64,000 nt of DNA from Gymnopilus junonius (Eukaryota > Basidiomycota > Agaricomycetes > Agaricales > Galerinaceae): assembly GCA_015501075.1 (NCBI GenBank), contig JADNYJ010000077.1, positions 115,251-179,250 on the forward strand, written 5' to 3'. The notes below the pieces were generated by a model, which saw only the letters and a program-made list of their open reading frames with translations, was not told where the DNA came from and searched no databases. The translations under genes and the position numbers were made by a program. Below, piece by piece: positions 37,271 through 49,028 of this stretch. Every line of letters begins with the position of its first letter. The stretch's first letter is position 1.

Positions 37271-37956
37271 ATGGCTGACCCAGCTGCTGCACCTACTCAG
37301 GACGACAAGACGCGCTATGAAACACTCAAAAAGGAATTGACGATGTCTCTGCCCAAGAAGAGAGCCATTGACAAGCAACTTGTTTGTTTTCTTTATTTAT
37401 TTTGTTGTTCACCTGCTGACTTCTCTAGCTTAGGCTCACATTGAGTACCAAATATACACCATGGAGACAAATTATCTCACCGATACAGCCGTGCATGGCG
37501 GTGGAAACATAATACAGGGTTTTGAGAACTACCTCAAGAACCAGGGCTCTGGTCGAAGAAGGAATGAAATCCACGACCAAGATCGTATATTCTCAAACAG
37601 CAGTCTAACTTATCAAAAAGTAACTACTACTCCTTTGTTTCTTTCCCATGCTCACCTTTCTCCTGAAGTCTCTAGATCTATTGGGAGAAGGCGAAGAGGC
37701 TGCAGCAGCGCCTGAGGAATACGTCAAACAACCTACTCCCGGTGTCACAACCATTGCCGTTCCTCCTGCAACACGAACCCAGGAGCTGACCGTGGCTCAA
37801 CAGAAGAAGATAAAAGACAGAGAATATCAGCGTAAAAAGCGTGCCAGCATGAGCCACAGGAGCCAAACAGGGGAGAGTGAAGAGGAACTGATTAACGCAG
37901 CCAGCGTATCTTCAAGACGACCGACGAAGAGGGCGCGGCTGGCAGATGATGATTGA
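37271..37956 (+). CDS. EAF6: NuA4 histone acetyltransferase subunit Eaf6
   Basis: Small subunit of the NuA4 (and in some fungi NuA3-type) histone acetyltransferase complex. Exon 1 reads MADPAAAPTQDDKTRYETLK then KELTMSLPKKRAIDKQL. After an intron (about 37382-37433) the frame continues AHIEYQIYTMETNYLTDTAV, GGNIIQGFENYLKNQG and DRIFSNSSLTYQK. This is the family pattern: an N-terminal coiled coil followed by GN-ΙI-x-GF-x-x-YLK and a RIFS-x-SS motif. The last exon is a low-complexity basic tail (VAQQKKIKDREYQRKKRASM) ending RARLADDD with TGA at 37954-37956. It is divergent from RPT5. Confidence 0.9.
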
Positions 37957-38070
37957 GAGTTCTTGTATGTCCATTGAGCTCTCATCAATGTTCTCGTTCT
38001 GACTCCTTGTGTAGAAACATTAATTTGTACAATATTGTATACCATTACCGAATTGTAATACCACAAAATC

Positions 38071-38955
38071 TCAAATGTCCAATGTGTTAAGGAGTGCTTT
38101 TATCCCCTCTGGTCCTAGCCCTCTTCCATCCGGATCGGCATCTTCAATACATCGTGCAATAGCTATCGTTTGCTTGATCTCCTTCGCGCTCACCCACACT
38201 CGGCCGTTCAGACCCACGGCAGCCTCGAGAGGGAATCGACCTCCAAGAAGAGGAAGGAGAAAATAGTTGGGATCCAAGAGGCTGCATATATGTTTGGTCA
38301 GTGCATGAATCTGGGAACAAGAAAACATAAAGACTGACTCCCGACACATCTTCAAACTACACCGCACTACAAAACCACCTTTTAGCTCGCCATATCCTTC
38401 CGCTTTCCTCGTCTGCGCGTCAAAACATTCTAATTCAGGGTCCATGTCCTTGTGCGCCAGGGATACGCGAGCATAGACGAGGCTTCCCACCTAATCACCG
38501 TCCATTGAGCTGTATATCTCGCTGTTGTTAAATAAGACAGACTTTTAGATTTGGTTTATTCCTTTTCGTAGCGCCCTCAAACGCCAGGCTATCTAAACTT
38601 GCAAAATGCGCCGATCCGATGTCCACTCGAAACCCTTCACCTACTTTTTGCACGATCGTTCCTATCACCTGCTCTTGTGGTGCAGGAATATACTATACAT
38701 GCTCACATTTGAGTGACGAGATTGTATGAAATAGCAGCAACGAAGAGCAAAGAGACTCACCCGTCTAGAATTACTCTCTACCCACCATTTACTCTTATTC
38801 TTTGAATGGTTCAGTTCGCCTGCACGCGTCGCAATCACGCTAGATGAATCTGTTCTGCTAGAATTGGCTGCAGAGTTTTGTAAGAGCCCTGGACCGAGTT
38901 TGAGGTTGACATGTTGGGCTGGAATGGTGTCGCCAGGAAAGACGGTGGTGGACAT
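38071..38955 (-). CDS. RRP40: RNA exosome cap subunit Rrp40 (EXOSC3)
   Basis: S1/KH cap protein of the RNA exosome, which processes and degrades RNA in nucleus and cytoplasm. It begins MSTTVFPGDTIPAQHVNLKL, the typical PGD start. The S1 region reads PAPQEQVIGTIVQKVGEGFR and VDIGSAHFASLDSLAFEGAT, then VGSLVYARVSLAHKDMDPEL. The KH domain carries FPLEAAVGLNGRVWVSAK with the characteristic GxNG motif. The end is KALLNTLDI with TGA at 38071-38073. Introns lie at about 38.69-38.76, 38.49-38.55 and 38.28-38.34 kb. Residue count (about 250) fits the family. Confidence 0.93.
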
Positions 38956-39067
38956 GGCCGTTTGATTATGAGATTCCGATCATTCTGTGCCAAGCACTTG
39001 TAACTTTGTGAATATGTTATCACACTTCCTGTTCTATCCCAGAACCTCGTCAGACTAGATTATACCA

Positions 39068-39822
39068 ATGTCCTCTCCATTATTGACCGATTTCCCAGAG
39101 CTCTCTCATTTATCGTCAGCAAACATTTCTCTTTTCTACTGTCTGCAATCCAAACGACTAAAGATCTATCCACCTTGAACAGACGCGAGGATCTGGAGGA
39201 CCTACTCTCCGACCCAGTCTACTTCCAAGCGATCTTTCACTCTCTGAGCTTCGTCAAAGACCTGTACAAATCCCAGTCAGAATTAGGATCGGCCAACGAA
39301 GCTATCGCTCGTGCGTCGTAACTGCCTCTTCGACATGCCTTCTGAAATAGTGATCGTCTGACCTGTTTCGGTAGGAAACAACCTTGCTTTGCAACAACGT
39401 CTTTATGACTTACGGACGGAGACGAAAAACGCCTTTGACGAAGCTAAATCTTTGGAAGCACGGTGGAAAGAATTAGAGAAAGAGCAGAAGGAGGTTTACC
39501 AGGTAAATCAATACACCTGTACAAACCCTATATTCTCCCTTATTCATCTCCTACTGCAGCGATTCACTCCACAGTTCCTCTCAATGCGCCTACGTCACAG
39601 TCTAACAGCCCAAGACGACGCCTCAGAGGCTTTAGCCACATCCTTTGTCAAACAAATTATCGATCCACCGCCAAGAGAAGAGTCGGGACCGGGACACCCA
39701 GAAATGGACGCGATGTAGATGAATTCATCAAGGAGTTTAGAGAGCTCAGAAAAGTTTATCACAAGCGCGCGTTGTGGGGAGAGAAATGGGCGAATGGGCA
39801 GGTTATTTGGAGAGATAATTAA
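39068..39822 (+). CDS. VPS37: ESCRT-I subunit Vps37 (Mod(r) domain)
   Basis: Component of ESCRT-I, which sorts ubiquitinated membrane proteins into multivesicular bodies. It starts MSSPLLTDFPELSHLS. A 66-nt intron joins to REDLEDLLSDPVYFQAIFHS and LSFVKDLYKSQSELGSANEA. The coiled coil NLALQQRLYDLRTETKNAFD follows, then RFTPQFLSMRLRHSLTAQDD and ASEALATSFVKQII. The conserved C-terminal DEFIKEFRELRKVYHKRALW and ANGQVIWRDN (TAA at 39820-39822) is in the next frame. The first frame ends in TAG at 39716-39718, immediately before it. No standard intron gives a clean join, so either an indel or an unrecognised splice lies between about 39.66 and 39.72 kb. Confidence 0.85.
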
Positions 39823-40215
39823 TCTTCAAGTTTCACGATTCGCGGCGGGTTACTTTCCGAAGTCTTTCGGAGTCAGAGAAGGCCTTGACCTTCCATCAGC
39901 ACGCAGCAATGGAGGTTATTATCTCTGTTGGATACCTACACCAGGTCAATGTCGCGGGGTGCACTTACGGCAGCCGGCATCTGCCCCCTCGTCCTCTTTC
40001 GTAAATTTCTTGGACTTGTAATTTTTTTTGCGCATGGGAACGTCATTTGTACAGTACTTCATATTCTACATCATCTTAGGGACACGGTAGAGACCATACA
40101 ATCCGAGTAATACATTGGGTCGTTCATTAAATACAGATAGCTACAATGTGATAGACAGAGAGGGAAAGCATTATGTACAAATGAATAAAATAATAATAAC
40201 GACCAGCCCGAACTA
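39823..40215. other. Convergent spacer VPS37-CND1
   Basis: This 393-bp AT-rich spacer lies between two gene 3' ends. Short open frames show no family resemblance. It is expected to hold the two polyadenylation regions. Confidence 0.6.
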
Positions 40216-43200
40216 TTAATCGCTGTACATGTCTTCATCTGGTGGAGGAGGGGCAGCCTTTTTCGTCCGAGCAGCTAAGGATTCCACATGTTAGCACGAC
40301 AACGCTTTAACTTGTAGAAGGTCACTCACATCTCTTGGCTGCACGTTTCTTAGCTGCGGCCTTCTTGCCTTCCACTCGTTTCTCCAGAGCTTGGTCTTCT
40401 TGTCCTTGTGATTTATTATCTTCCAAGATCTGGACAAGAGGGTCAATTGATGACGTCCTTGAAGTGCAAAGCTGCAATTTACCTTCTCAAACTCATTAAG
40501 TTCGTCCTCGGGTTTATCCTTCGACTTGTTTGCACGAGCCTGTTGAATAAGAATGCATCACGATCAGGGCATTATCACTGTTTAAAGTTCTAGACAAACC
40601 TTTGCAAGAATCTCTGTGAACCTTTCAAAGACCTTTGGTTCATGCAGCTTATCGCGGTAGAACTGAAGGCCATCGATGAGTTTCTTGACGGATCGTTCCG
40701 ACTTGAATGGAAGGAGGGAAAGACAAAACGCGACATCTCGCCATTGCCGAGGATCTTCACTGAGCCTGAAGCGCTGGCAAAGCTTTTCGACGATAGTTTC
40801 TGCTTGTTTTTCCTATAGACATTGCGGTCAAATTCGACTTCTAAGCCTATACATAAGAAAATGGACCTTCTCAATGAACTTGAAGATATAACGAAGAGTG
40901 CTCTGGAACACATCCTCATCGACAGCATGTTCCCCTGTTGACAAATGGCTGATCACTGGAAATGTGCGTAAGTATCAGACCAGATAGAGGGAATTCAAGC
41001 CTTACCATCAGGCAAGTTATTGTAGATGGCATTTTCTTTCGTCGATAATTCCTCGAAGAAGAGTTTTGCGAGGTCTGCGATCCGTTGCTCTGGGTCCTCT
41101 AGACACTTGGCCATCTCACCAAGCTGTCCTTTGACTTTAATCATCCCATTCAAAATAAGATGCGTTAACACCATTAAAGTGTTCTTCTTTACCACAAGGT
41201 CTTTGTCAGAAAGACCTCTGTACAGCTCGTTGCTGTTCTCATCAATAATTGTACTGAATGAGACTGCTACATCGCCAAGAGCTATGACGATGTTGCTTCG
41301 AATGTTCTTGTCCTTGGATGTTTCAAGGATTTTGAAGAGTAGTCGGTGGTTCTCGTCGCAGAATTGTGGGCTTACGCAAAGGAACTTGCTAAGCGCTAAT
41401 GTAGCCGCAGCGCGCAATGTGCGGTTCTGGATACAGGGTTCAGGGTTTGTAGACGTCAAATGCTGGAAGAGGAGCATACCTTGAATTTTTGAGGACTGCC
41501 GCAAATATGCACTAGCATAGGACCATACATTGTCAGGAGAGATTCTGGGCCAAACAGTAGCTCAGTCTCTCTAATGGCCTGTACACGTTCTCCAATTTCG
41601 TCTTCAGCGTTGCCTGCAACTTGCTCTAGTTCTTCAACATCTTTTGAGGCGCGTTGGTTGGCACTAGCCTTCTTTTCAGCTACGAAAAAGGGTCAGTTGA
41701 TGCAACGCCCCAACTGAGGCATGAAAATGAGAATGAACACACCGGCATGCCTCTCCTCCTTCTGTCGCTTTAATTCACGCTCAACCAATTCCAAGAATAC
41801 AATGTGCTTGATAGCAACATGGCCGACGACAAACAAAAGCTGACTGAGTTCGAAGGCTTCACCAAGGTCCTTTTCCCCATCGCTTTGAGTAGTCTGAGTT
41901 GTATCAGGAGGAGTCTGCGTAGCATCAGTAGTCTGTGTAGCATCCTGCATGGTGACATCGCCTGACTCCGTTGTCTGGTCTTCGGCCATTGCCTCAGGAG
42001 CCGTGTCTTTTTCTGTGACCGCTTGTTCAGTCTTCTTCTTGGGAGTGAAAGCTCGGGTAGTAAGCTTTTTGATGACCGCGTCGCAAAATACATCAGGACG
42101 TTCCCCAAGTGCGTAGACGGTATTGATTATTTGCTCCGCCATACCGAACCATTCTTTCGTCCTTGATGGCAGGAGAATGGCATTCTCAAGTTTACGGAAG
42201 ATGTTATTGGTCATTTCCAGGCGCTCAGTCTTGTCTTCCGACGAACCTGGATGCAGGGGTTGGTCACTGGTTTCGGCAGTGGGAATACGCATTACTGACC
42301 TTTCACTTTCTTTTCGCTGCCACCAAGACGTTGAAGCGCAATGGAGGTGTAACGGGCAAGGGTAGGATCAGTCTAATAGTAAATCAGGAATGCGGAAGTT
42401 CGAGCGCAAGTAATATATTTTACTTTGACCAAGGATCCAAGACCAATTTTGAGCATGATATCGATCTTGTCCTTTAGAATCTCCCTATTTGATAGAGCAA
42501 GCATGCCAATGATCATGATCGCTCCTCTCCGTTGTGCTTTAGGTAAATGTCTGTCTTTACCTGCATGCGCTTGTTAGAAAATAAGTTGCAAGGGCTAGCG
42601 GAAGAACCCACCGTAAACCTGCCATAATTTGGCAATGACGTCTGAATGGATCCGGCCTTCCTTCATCATGATTCGCATCATCTCTTCCAGACTGGTAAGC
42701 TCAGCCAATGTAGCCTCATATGTACGTCTTTGCTTGTATAAGTATTCTGAGTTTTTGAATGCAAAAGATGACCTACTCGATGAGATTTTTAGCAATGCGA
42801 TTGACCTGCTCTTTGGGTTCCAGGTCAGGTATAGGATCGAAATAAAGGCTTCGATAAGTCTCTATAAGGCGCTGAGGGACGCCCTTGAGCTCTGTACCGT
42901 CTTCAGACGTTGAGTTACTGTTGTCCTTGGACCAGATGAGATGCAACATTTTCTTCAGTCCGTCCTGTAAAGAGCAATACAATACCTTTAAGCGCAATAC
43001 AAAAATAAAAGAAAATCAATGAACCTTGGCGCTATCAAATTGATACTCATGGGCGACACGGAAGAAATCCATGATCTCCAGCACCTCAGCCTTGCTGGTC
43101 GATCCAAGAAGGGCACACATCGGGTCCATTGCACTTTCAAGTTTATCAATAAAAGTGAGGGCTTCTGAGCAGTACTTTTTTCGCATGCGCGTCTCGTTGA

Positions 43201-45181
43201 GTTGTTTTTCGTCGAGTTGTGCAACTGCTACTTGTTCGTTGTTGAGTGCTTCTAGATCAAGCTGAGATTTGCGAGGTTTGAGCTTCGATCCTTTTTTCTT
43301 CTTCGATTTTTTGTTGCCTTCTTCATCCTCGTCAGTGGACATATGCTCGGGCTCGTCTTCTTCGGTGTCGCCAGCCACTTCATCGTCAATATCCATGGAG
43401 TCATCATCATCACCGCGGGCTTTCTTGGACCTGGTACTAGTTAGCCAGTACAAAATTGAATATAAAAGGCATTACTTTTTCGATTTCTTCTTCTTCTGGG
43501 AACCTTCCTCGCCTTCATTCTCATCTTCTCCCCCTTCTTCCTCGTCCTCTTCCTCGTCACCTTGCCCTTCAGTTTCTTGGACGACATTTCCTATTGCCCC
43601 CTCGATCTTCTCCAAATCCGCACAGGCTTCTTTGTAACTCTTTTCAAAAACGTCCCGATCAAGTGTCCCGCCATGTACAACACCGTAGGGATGCGTCAAA
43701 ATCAATTTCTGAAGTAGTGCAATAGCAGCCTTGCGCACAGAAGCAATCTTGTCGTCAAGGGCTTCAACAGCAGCCATGGTCATTTCCAACCTTTGCTTAG
43801 GATACCTATATCCCTTGATTTCCACAAGTTTCGACATCACGTTGAACACTTTAGAGCGTACATATCCAGACACGTCCAAGATGCGCTCCATCAGTAGACT
43901 AAACATATTGTTAACTTGCTTTTGATCCTGTTTCGCGTCTGCTGCATCCTGGCCGTCTATGTTGGCAAGTTCAGTTATGAGGAATCCTATAATTTCGATA
44001 ATAGCCTGGCGCATTGGATAGGACTAAAAGGCGGGTTAATAAAGGGAGGTAAAATCGTATGGAAAGGAAATACCTCAGAGTCGAGTTGGCGAAGTAGGAG
44101 ACTAAGTTGCTTGAGTACAGCACGGGGGCATGATTCAGCATATTTGACCAGGAAACGAGCAAACGCTCGAGGACCTTTGGTATCCTGACCACCAAAATTC
44201 TTCGCCGCGATTTCACGAAGCACTTCATCTCCAAGTTGAGTGTGACTGAACTCGACGGATAAGACCGTCAGACAGTCAGCCATGGGCTCTGATAGATGTT
44301 CCCAAAATTGAAGGGACTGCATGATGTGAATTTGAAGGGCCATGGCTTGCCCGTGATGCTTAACTGCACGACAAAAGACTTTGAAAACAGATAGTTTGAT
44401 TTCCTGAACCTTCATGTATTGCTCGTTTTCAGAGACATAATAGGCTGGCCGTGTGATACAGCTAGTATATATATAAGCAATATAGTAAAATTCAGAAAGG
44501 CTAGGACGTACGTGATGAAGGTATCCCTTTCGGCTGTGGTCAACCACAGACGCTGCGATTGAATGTTATTGAGAAACTTGGCAATCAAGTTGAGCGTCGG
44601 AACAACTTGTTCCTGCCACGTCCACGTTGTGCTGTTCTTCTTGCTAGCAGCTCCCCGAGCAGGCGCTTTACCCTTGCCCTTTTTCCCTTTTGCAGCAGGA
44701 GCAGCAGCCGGCGCGTCCCCTTCTTCCGATGCCTTGACCTTTTCCGCCGCAGTGACGAACCAGTTCAGCAAGAACGCATACATCTCCAGAGGCATCTTAT
44801 GTGCCATGTACGTGTGTTGATCGCCAGTCTCGATGTCGCGTAACGTCGACTCCATTTCTGCTTGCAAGCCAGATGATATTGAATCTAGCAGCTTGCTCAT
44901 GATCGGACCAGGCACCGCATCGGAGTGTTTCAAAAGGCTCCTATAAGCATCGAAAACTTCTGCATCGCGGATTGAATCGCTAGATTCTGCTACGGCTTCC
45001 ACAGCAGCTGGAAGGGGCGGGAATTAGCAGCTGAAGCTAAGGAGCACTATTGTGGCACACCTTCCAGCAGATTTTCCGGGTCTTCAGTCGTAAAATCTTT
45101 ATCATAGGGTATCTCGTAGGTTTCAATTTCTTGCAGAGCCTGCAGCTCGTCCTGGAGCTCAAAGGACTCCAGCAGCACCAT
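40216..45181 (-). CDS. CND1: Condensin complex subunit 1 (Cnd1/Ycs4/NCAPD2)
   Basis: HEAT-repeat subunit of condensin, needed for mitotic chromosome compaction. The start is taken as MVLLESFELQDELQALQEIE (45181); an in-frame ATG at 45232 is also possible. The N-terminal domain includes MPLEMYAFLLNWFVTAAEKV and an Ala/Lys-rich linker (AAKGKKGKGKAPARGAA), then AERDTFIT and HHGQAMALQIHIMQSLQFWE. A second acidic/Lys-rich linker lies at about 43.25-43.55 kb. The diagnostic Cnd1 core is at 41.0-41.5 kb: RAAATLALSKFLCVSPQFCD, ETSKDKNIRSNIVIALGDVA and NTLMVLTHLILNGMIKVKGQ, followed by DPEQRIADLAKLFFEELSTK. The basic tail (KKAAAKKRAAKR) ends PPPPDEDMYSD with TAA at 40216-40218. Introns are short and numerous. 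Confidence 0.94.
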
Positions 45182-45336
45182 GTGATGGTTGAAAGTAAAA
45201 AGCACGGTCAGTAAACGCGAACGGTTCGTCACGTGGGCCCATTGGGAGATTTAGATCGAGAAGGACTTCCTTGACTCACAACCATACTTTGCTTTCTTTT
45301 CGCCCTCTAGTACTTATTACACTTAGTACAGAAACC

Positions 45337-45844
45337 ATGTCAAAACTCTCCTACATCAAAGGCGATCTGTTCTCTGCGCCCGCTAATTCCATCCTTGTGC
45401 ATGCCTGCAACACCAGAGGATCCTGGGGTGCTGGGATCGCACAGGCCTTTTCGAGATAGATACCCTGAACAATACGAACACTACCGGCAATACTGCAAGG
45501 CCCACGGCAAACGCTGGTTGGGACGTGTCTTTTGATCCCAGGCGCTGAACACGATATTGTATGCCTGTTTACTTCACGGGGCCTACGGGAGGTACAAAGA
45601 TACCCTGCTGAGATACTTGCCTCGACGAGAACGGCTGTGCAAGATTTGATAAGTACAATATTGAAAAAAAGCCTTTGCATGCCTGGTACGCTGGAAATTA
45701 TAATCAAGTTTTATTGTTGGTTGATTAACGCGCATTCTGTAGCCGTTTTAATTCAGGAAAGTTTGCTTTCCTTGGGCAGACACTGAAGCCATTCTCAATG
45801 ATCTAAAAGTACCCATGACCATATACACTCCAGAAGATGCATGA
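45337..45844 (+). pseudogene. Macrodomain (POA1-like ADP-ribose 1''-phosphate phosphatase) pseudogene
   Basis: It begins MSKLSYIKGDLFSAPANSIL and VHACNTRGSWGAGIAQAF, a textbook macrodomain ADP-ribose-binding start. The frame then changes at a TTTT run (45448-45451), continuing RYPEQYEHYRQYCKAHGKRW. It changes again at a second TTTT run (about 45530-45533) into LIPGAEHDIVCLFTSRG. After an intron (about 45686-45741) the end reads RFNSGKFAF, with a third shift near 45.77 kb into WADTEAILNDLKVPMTIYTP and TGA at 45842-45844. All pieces are in the right order for a Poa1-type protein. Three single-base frame changes make the gene broken as written; two of them lie in T homopolymers, so assembly indels must be considered. 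Confidence 0.75.
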
Positions 45845-46028
45845 ATGATACCCTCTAAACAGGATACCTCGTTACACTTGCTCAGTCGCTCTAGATATAA
45901 AAAATGTAATTAATCATTAACAATATACCAGTCTTGACCTGGGCAGCCGTTTACAAACATACTTTGCTCTAAGACTATAAAATAAAATGATGACATGGAC
46001 AATCTCACTGACGCGTTGAAAATACTGG

Positions 46029-46994
46029 TTACCATCTCAGAAAAGTCATTTCTTGGCATGGCGTCATTGAAAGTACTGGATGGAACACGATGACGAGACA
46101 CGATAGATCTTTCGCATAGGATAGATACTCTTCAATCCAGTCAGTGAGTTCATTCACCATCTAAGATCGCGTTAGCACTTGAACGTCATTTGAATTCGAA
46201 TCAATTTACATACCTCATAGTCGTCTGGCTTGACGGCATCAGCATCAATAGTCAAAGTGACAAGCTTGGGTGCTGCCTGAGCCACTTGTTCGCATCCGAT
46301 AGTTTGGAGATAGGTAAAGTTGATGGCTAGTTGCCGTACTCCCAAAGGTGACGTCGACTGAGCCAGACAAGAAATCGAAGGGGTTTCGCCATAGGTGTGG
46401 TAAGCAGTCACATAGCGAAGGGGTCTACCAGGGGCGATCATTTCTACAACCGACATCGAGGACACTAGTGAGACAAGCCCAGGAAATAGGTGGGGTTGAA
46501 TGACCATTGGAACACCAGGGCTCGGGGACACTGATGCGCTGAGATGCTTCAACTCTTTCTGACTCTGCAGAAACGAAATTAAAGCATTGTCAAAGTAGAA
46601 CTCGGACGAGAAGGTATGAAGGCTGAAGGACAGTTTCTCTTTGGGTAGAATCCATGAGCTCATATGTCCAATGCGAAGGATGAGGGTGTGCAGCCGGGAA
46701 AGCTTGAGCAGCGCCTCTGCGATGCTTCCGAGGTACATGTCGACGCTTTCCAAAAGGATGAACGATCGGGACTCGACGAGCAAGGTCGGCATCTTCGCCC
46801 AACTTGAGGCAGAGACGGAGGACGTTGCGGTGGTTGGGACGAAGGTCTCTGTAAAGGGCTTCGAATGCGAGAGCATGGACTTGCTTGTTGACGCGGCAGC
46901 AAATGGCGAGATCGTAGGGGGTGAGGCCTCTGAATATGACCTCGAGGACATCCAAGGGGATCTCACTGGCCATGGATGGTGGATACTGGGCCAT
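46029..46994 (-). pseudogene. F-box-like protein gene with a frame break
   Basis: Minus-strand gene starting MAQYPPSMASEIPLDVLEVI, then FRGLTPYDLAICCRVNKQVH and ALAFEALYRDLR, which is F-box-like. After KLGEDADLARRV the frame changes at a GGG/CCC triplet (46769-46771). The +1 frame continues RSFILLESVDMYLGSIAEAL with LRR-like text (LSRLHTLILRIGHMSSW, SQKELKHLSASV, GVRQLAINFTYLQ). A normal intron after PDDYE (about 46.16-46.21 kb) leads to MVNELTDWIEEYLSYAKD. A stop follows at 46029-46031, though a further intron to an exon ending NGCPGQDWYIVND (45913) is possible. One-base loss in the C run would restore the frame, so this is either a recent pseudogene or an assembly error. Confidence 0.6.
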
Positions 46995-47123
46995 GATGGA
47001 TAAATAGCAGACGTTCGAGAATAGATAGGGTTACATGGCTGTCGGGGATGTTAGAAATTGTTGCTGGAGCCAAATAGACACTGAAATGAGGCAAGTGCGA
47101 ATGCGTGGGAAAGCAGGACAGCG

Positions 47124-48552
47124 ATGAACCAGTTCCAGCAAGCGGCACAGGAGGGCCTCTGTCTGCGCTATCCCGACAGCATCCCCCAGCAGCGAGAGAT
47201 TACGTATGAGACCGCCGTGAATCTGCTCCTCCGCGGCACCGCCATGGCCGCAACCGTGCCGTTCTCCTGGAGCTACATCGACAAACCATCCGGTCCGTCC
47301 CCGTTCCTTCACTGTACCTGTCAATTTCATATTCGGCACAGATGGCACATTATTGCTCCTCTACCTTCCCCTCAACTCTCCCTTCCCCATTGACGGCGTC
47401 CGATACCAGGAGTCTGAATTCAAATTCACCATCCCTGCTGGTCCCCGTGTCGGTTTCCCTCCCTATTTCAAGAGCTAACACTCAACTCATCTTCGTATTC
47501 GTTACCAGGAGCTTGAAATACACGAGATTAAATACGGCTTCATACCAGGCTCAGCCGACTCCAACGCGTCGCGTGTCCGGAGGCGCTATCGTCTACTAAA
47601 AGGCGGCAGCAATCAATTCGTGCTTGTGCACTATACAAGAGGCCCAGTGACGCGTGTGTTTTTTAATTCTCTAGTGATCATGAATCCAAACTTACCATTT
47701 CTCTCTTCGACTGGCATCAAGACATCCCACCTGCCCTTATGCACCAACCCACCCGAGCATATCCATTACGACCCATAAACGAGCCTTCTGTATACGTATC
47801 AGGCGACAAGCTAGGCCAAAAGGCATTCCCACCAGGCCCCATGCACGGAGCTTCTGGTCCAGGAGCTATGCCTCCCGCGACTATTGGAATAGGCATGAAT
47901 TTTAACCAGCAGCAGGCCATGCTCGCCCAACAAAATAACACCATGGAAGCTTTGGAGGGAGAAGGGAACGCGAAAGGGAACGAGAACGCGCTGCGCAAAG
48001 AGCAGACCCGGCAGCGGGGGTGAGCATCCTAGTCTTTACTATCCGCTTCCTGCATTAATCATAATTAATTCAAGCGTCCTCCGCAACAACGGGTTGTAGA
48101 AGATGAAGATTCTGGCGGTACGTGGCGGCATCTCGTAAAGCAGAGAAACTGACCATAACTCTCGTACATAGACGAAGTTGATCAAATATCGACACGAACC
48201 CTGGCACTTACCCGCTACAAGCGTAATCACGAATGGATGAATGAAGTTTTCCACCAAGCAGCTTTCGGTGTGCACCATTGCCTTCTTGGATGGCAACCAC
48301 GACTGACCTAGTCTTTGATTCCGTTAACCAGGCAAATCTTTTGCGACAGAGCCGAAACCCAGTCCATATTCAATCTTCTCCAAATCTGACCTAGAAGAGA
48401 AAACCGTAAGTTGTCACTGTATTGTAAATATCACGTCTAACACCACTTTGCAGACTAAGCTTCAAGCAGAGCTCGAAGCACTGCAATCAAAATCTGCCCA
48501 ACAAAAGCAGACAAAATCCGTCAATCTCAAACAACAGAGTCAAGGGACTTGA
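47124..48552 (+). CDS. ssr4: SWI/SNF and RSC complex subunit Ssr4
   Basis: Fungal subunit shared by SWI/SNF and RSC chromatin remodelers (best known from fission yeast). The SSR4 N-terminal domain is recognisable: FQQAAQEGLCLRYPDSIPQQ, YETAVNLLLRGTAMAATVPF and SWSYIDKPS. After an intron comes GTLLLLYLPLNSPFPIDGVR and YQESEFKFTIP, after a second ELEIHEIKYGFIPGS, and then YRLLKGGSNQFVLVHYTRGP. A Pro/Gly/Met-rich linker follows (AYPLRPINEPSVYVSGDKLG). The C-terminal conserved piece TLALTRYKRNHEWMNEVFHQ and AAFGKS precedes a coiled-coil tail (KLQAELEALQSKSAQQKQ) and TGA at 48550-48552. It is divergent from the F-box-like gene with a 129-bp gap between starts. Confidence 0.87.
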
Positions 48553-49028
48553 CGATGGACTCTAGCCAGTTTGAGTTTGATCAGGTGTTACTCACGGGTT
48601 TTGCTGCCATCTTGCTTTCAGAGGAACGTAGTTAGATAATAATGTATATATATTGTAATGATAGGACATCGTACTTGAGTGGCGTGAGTGAGTGAGGTGC
48701 AGATAAACAGGTACTGCTACACACATATGATAGAAAGAACAAAAACAGGAGGGTATTCGTTTGTACATCGTAGATTGCATCAATTATCAGTATTGTACGT
48801 GCGCATGGCGAAGAGAAAATGAGAAAATGAGAAAACGAGGGATAACGCTGCAGAAAGGAGGCAGAAGATACACATGCACTATATATACATATAAGGAAAA
48901 AAGAAAGAGAACGAAATCAGAGATGTGAAACGTGGACAAGAAATAAATAAATGGACAAAAACCCCCAAACAAATCGACCTCATAAATAAGCAAAGGTGTG
49001 GGTTGGTTCTCATCAGGTAATAAATTTG
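48553..49028. other. Convergent spacer SSR4-kinase
   Basis: This 476-bp spacer is AT- and purine-rich, with GAAAA-type runs at 48.81-48.96 kb. No coding frame or RNA gene was recognised. Confidence 0.6.
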
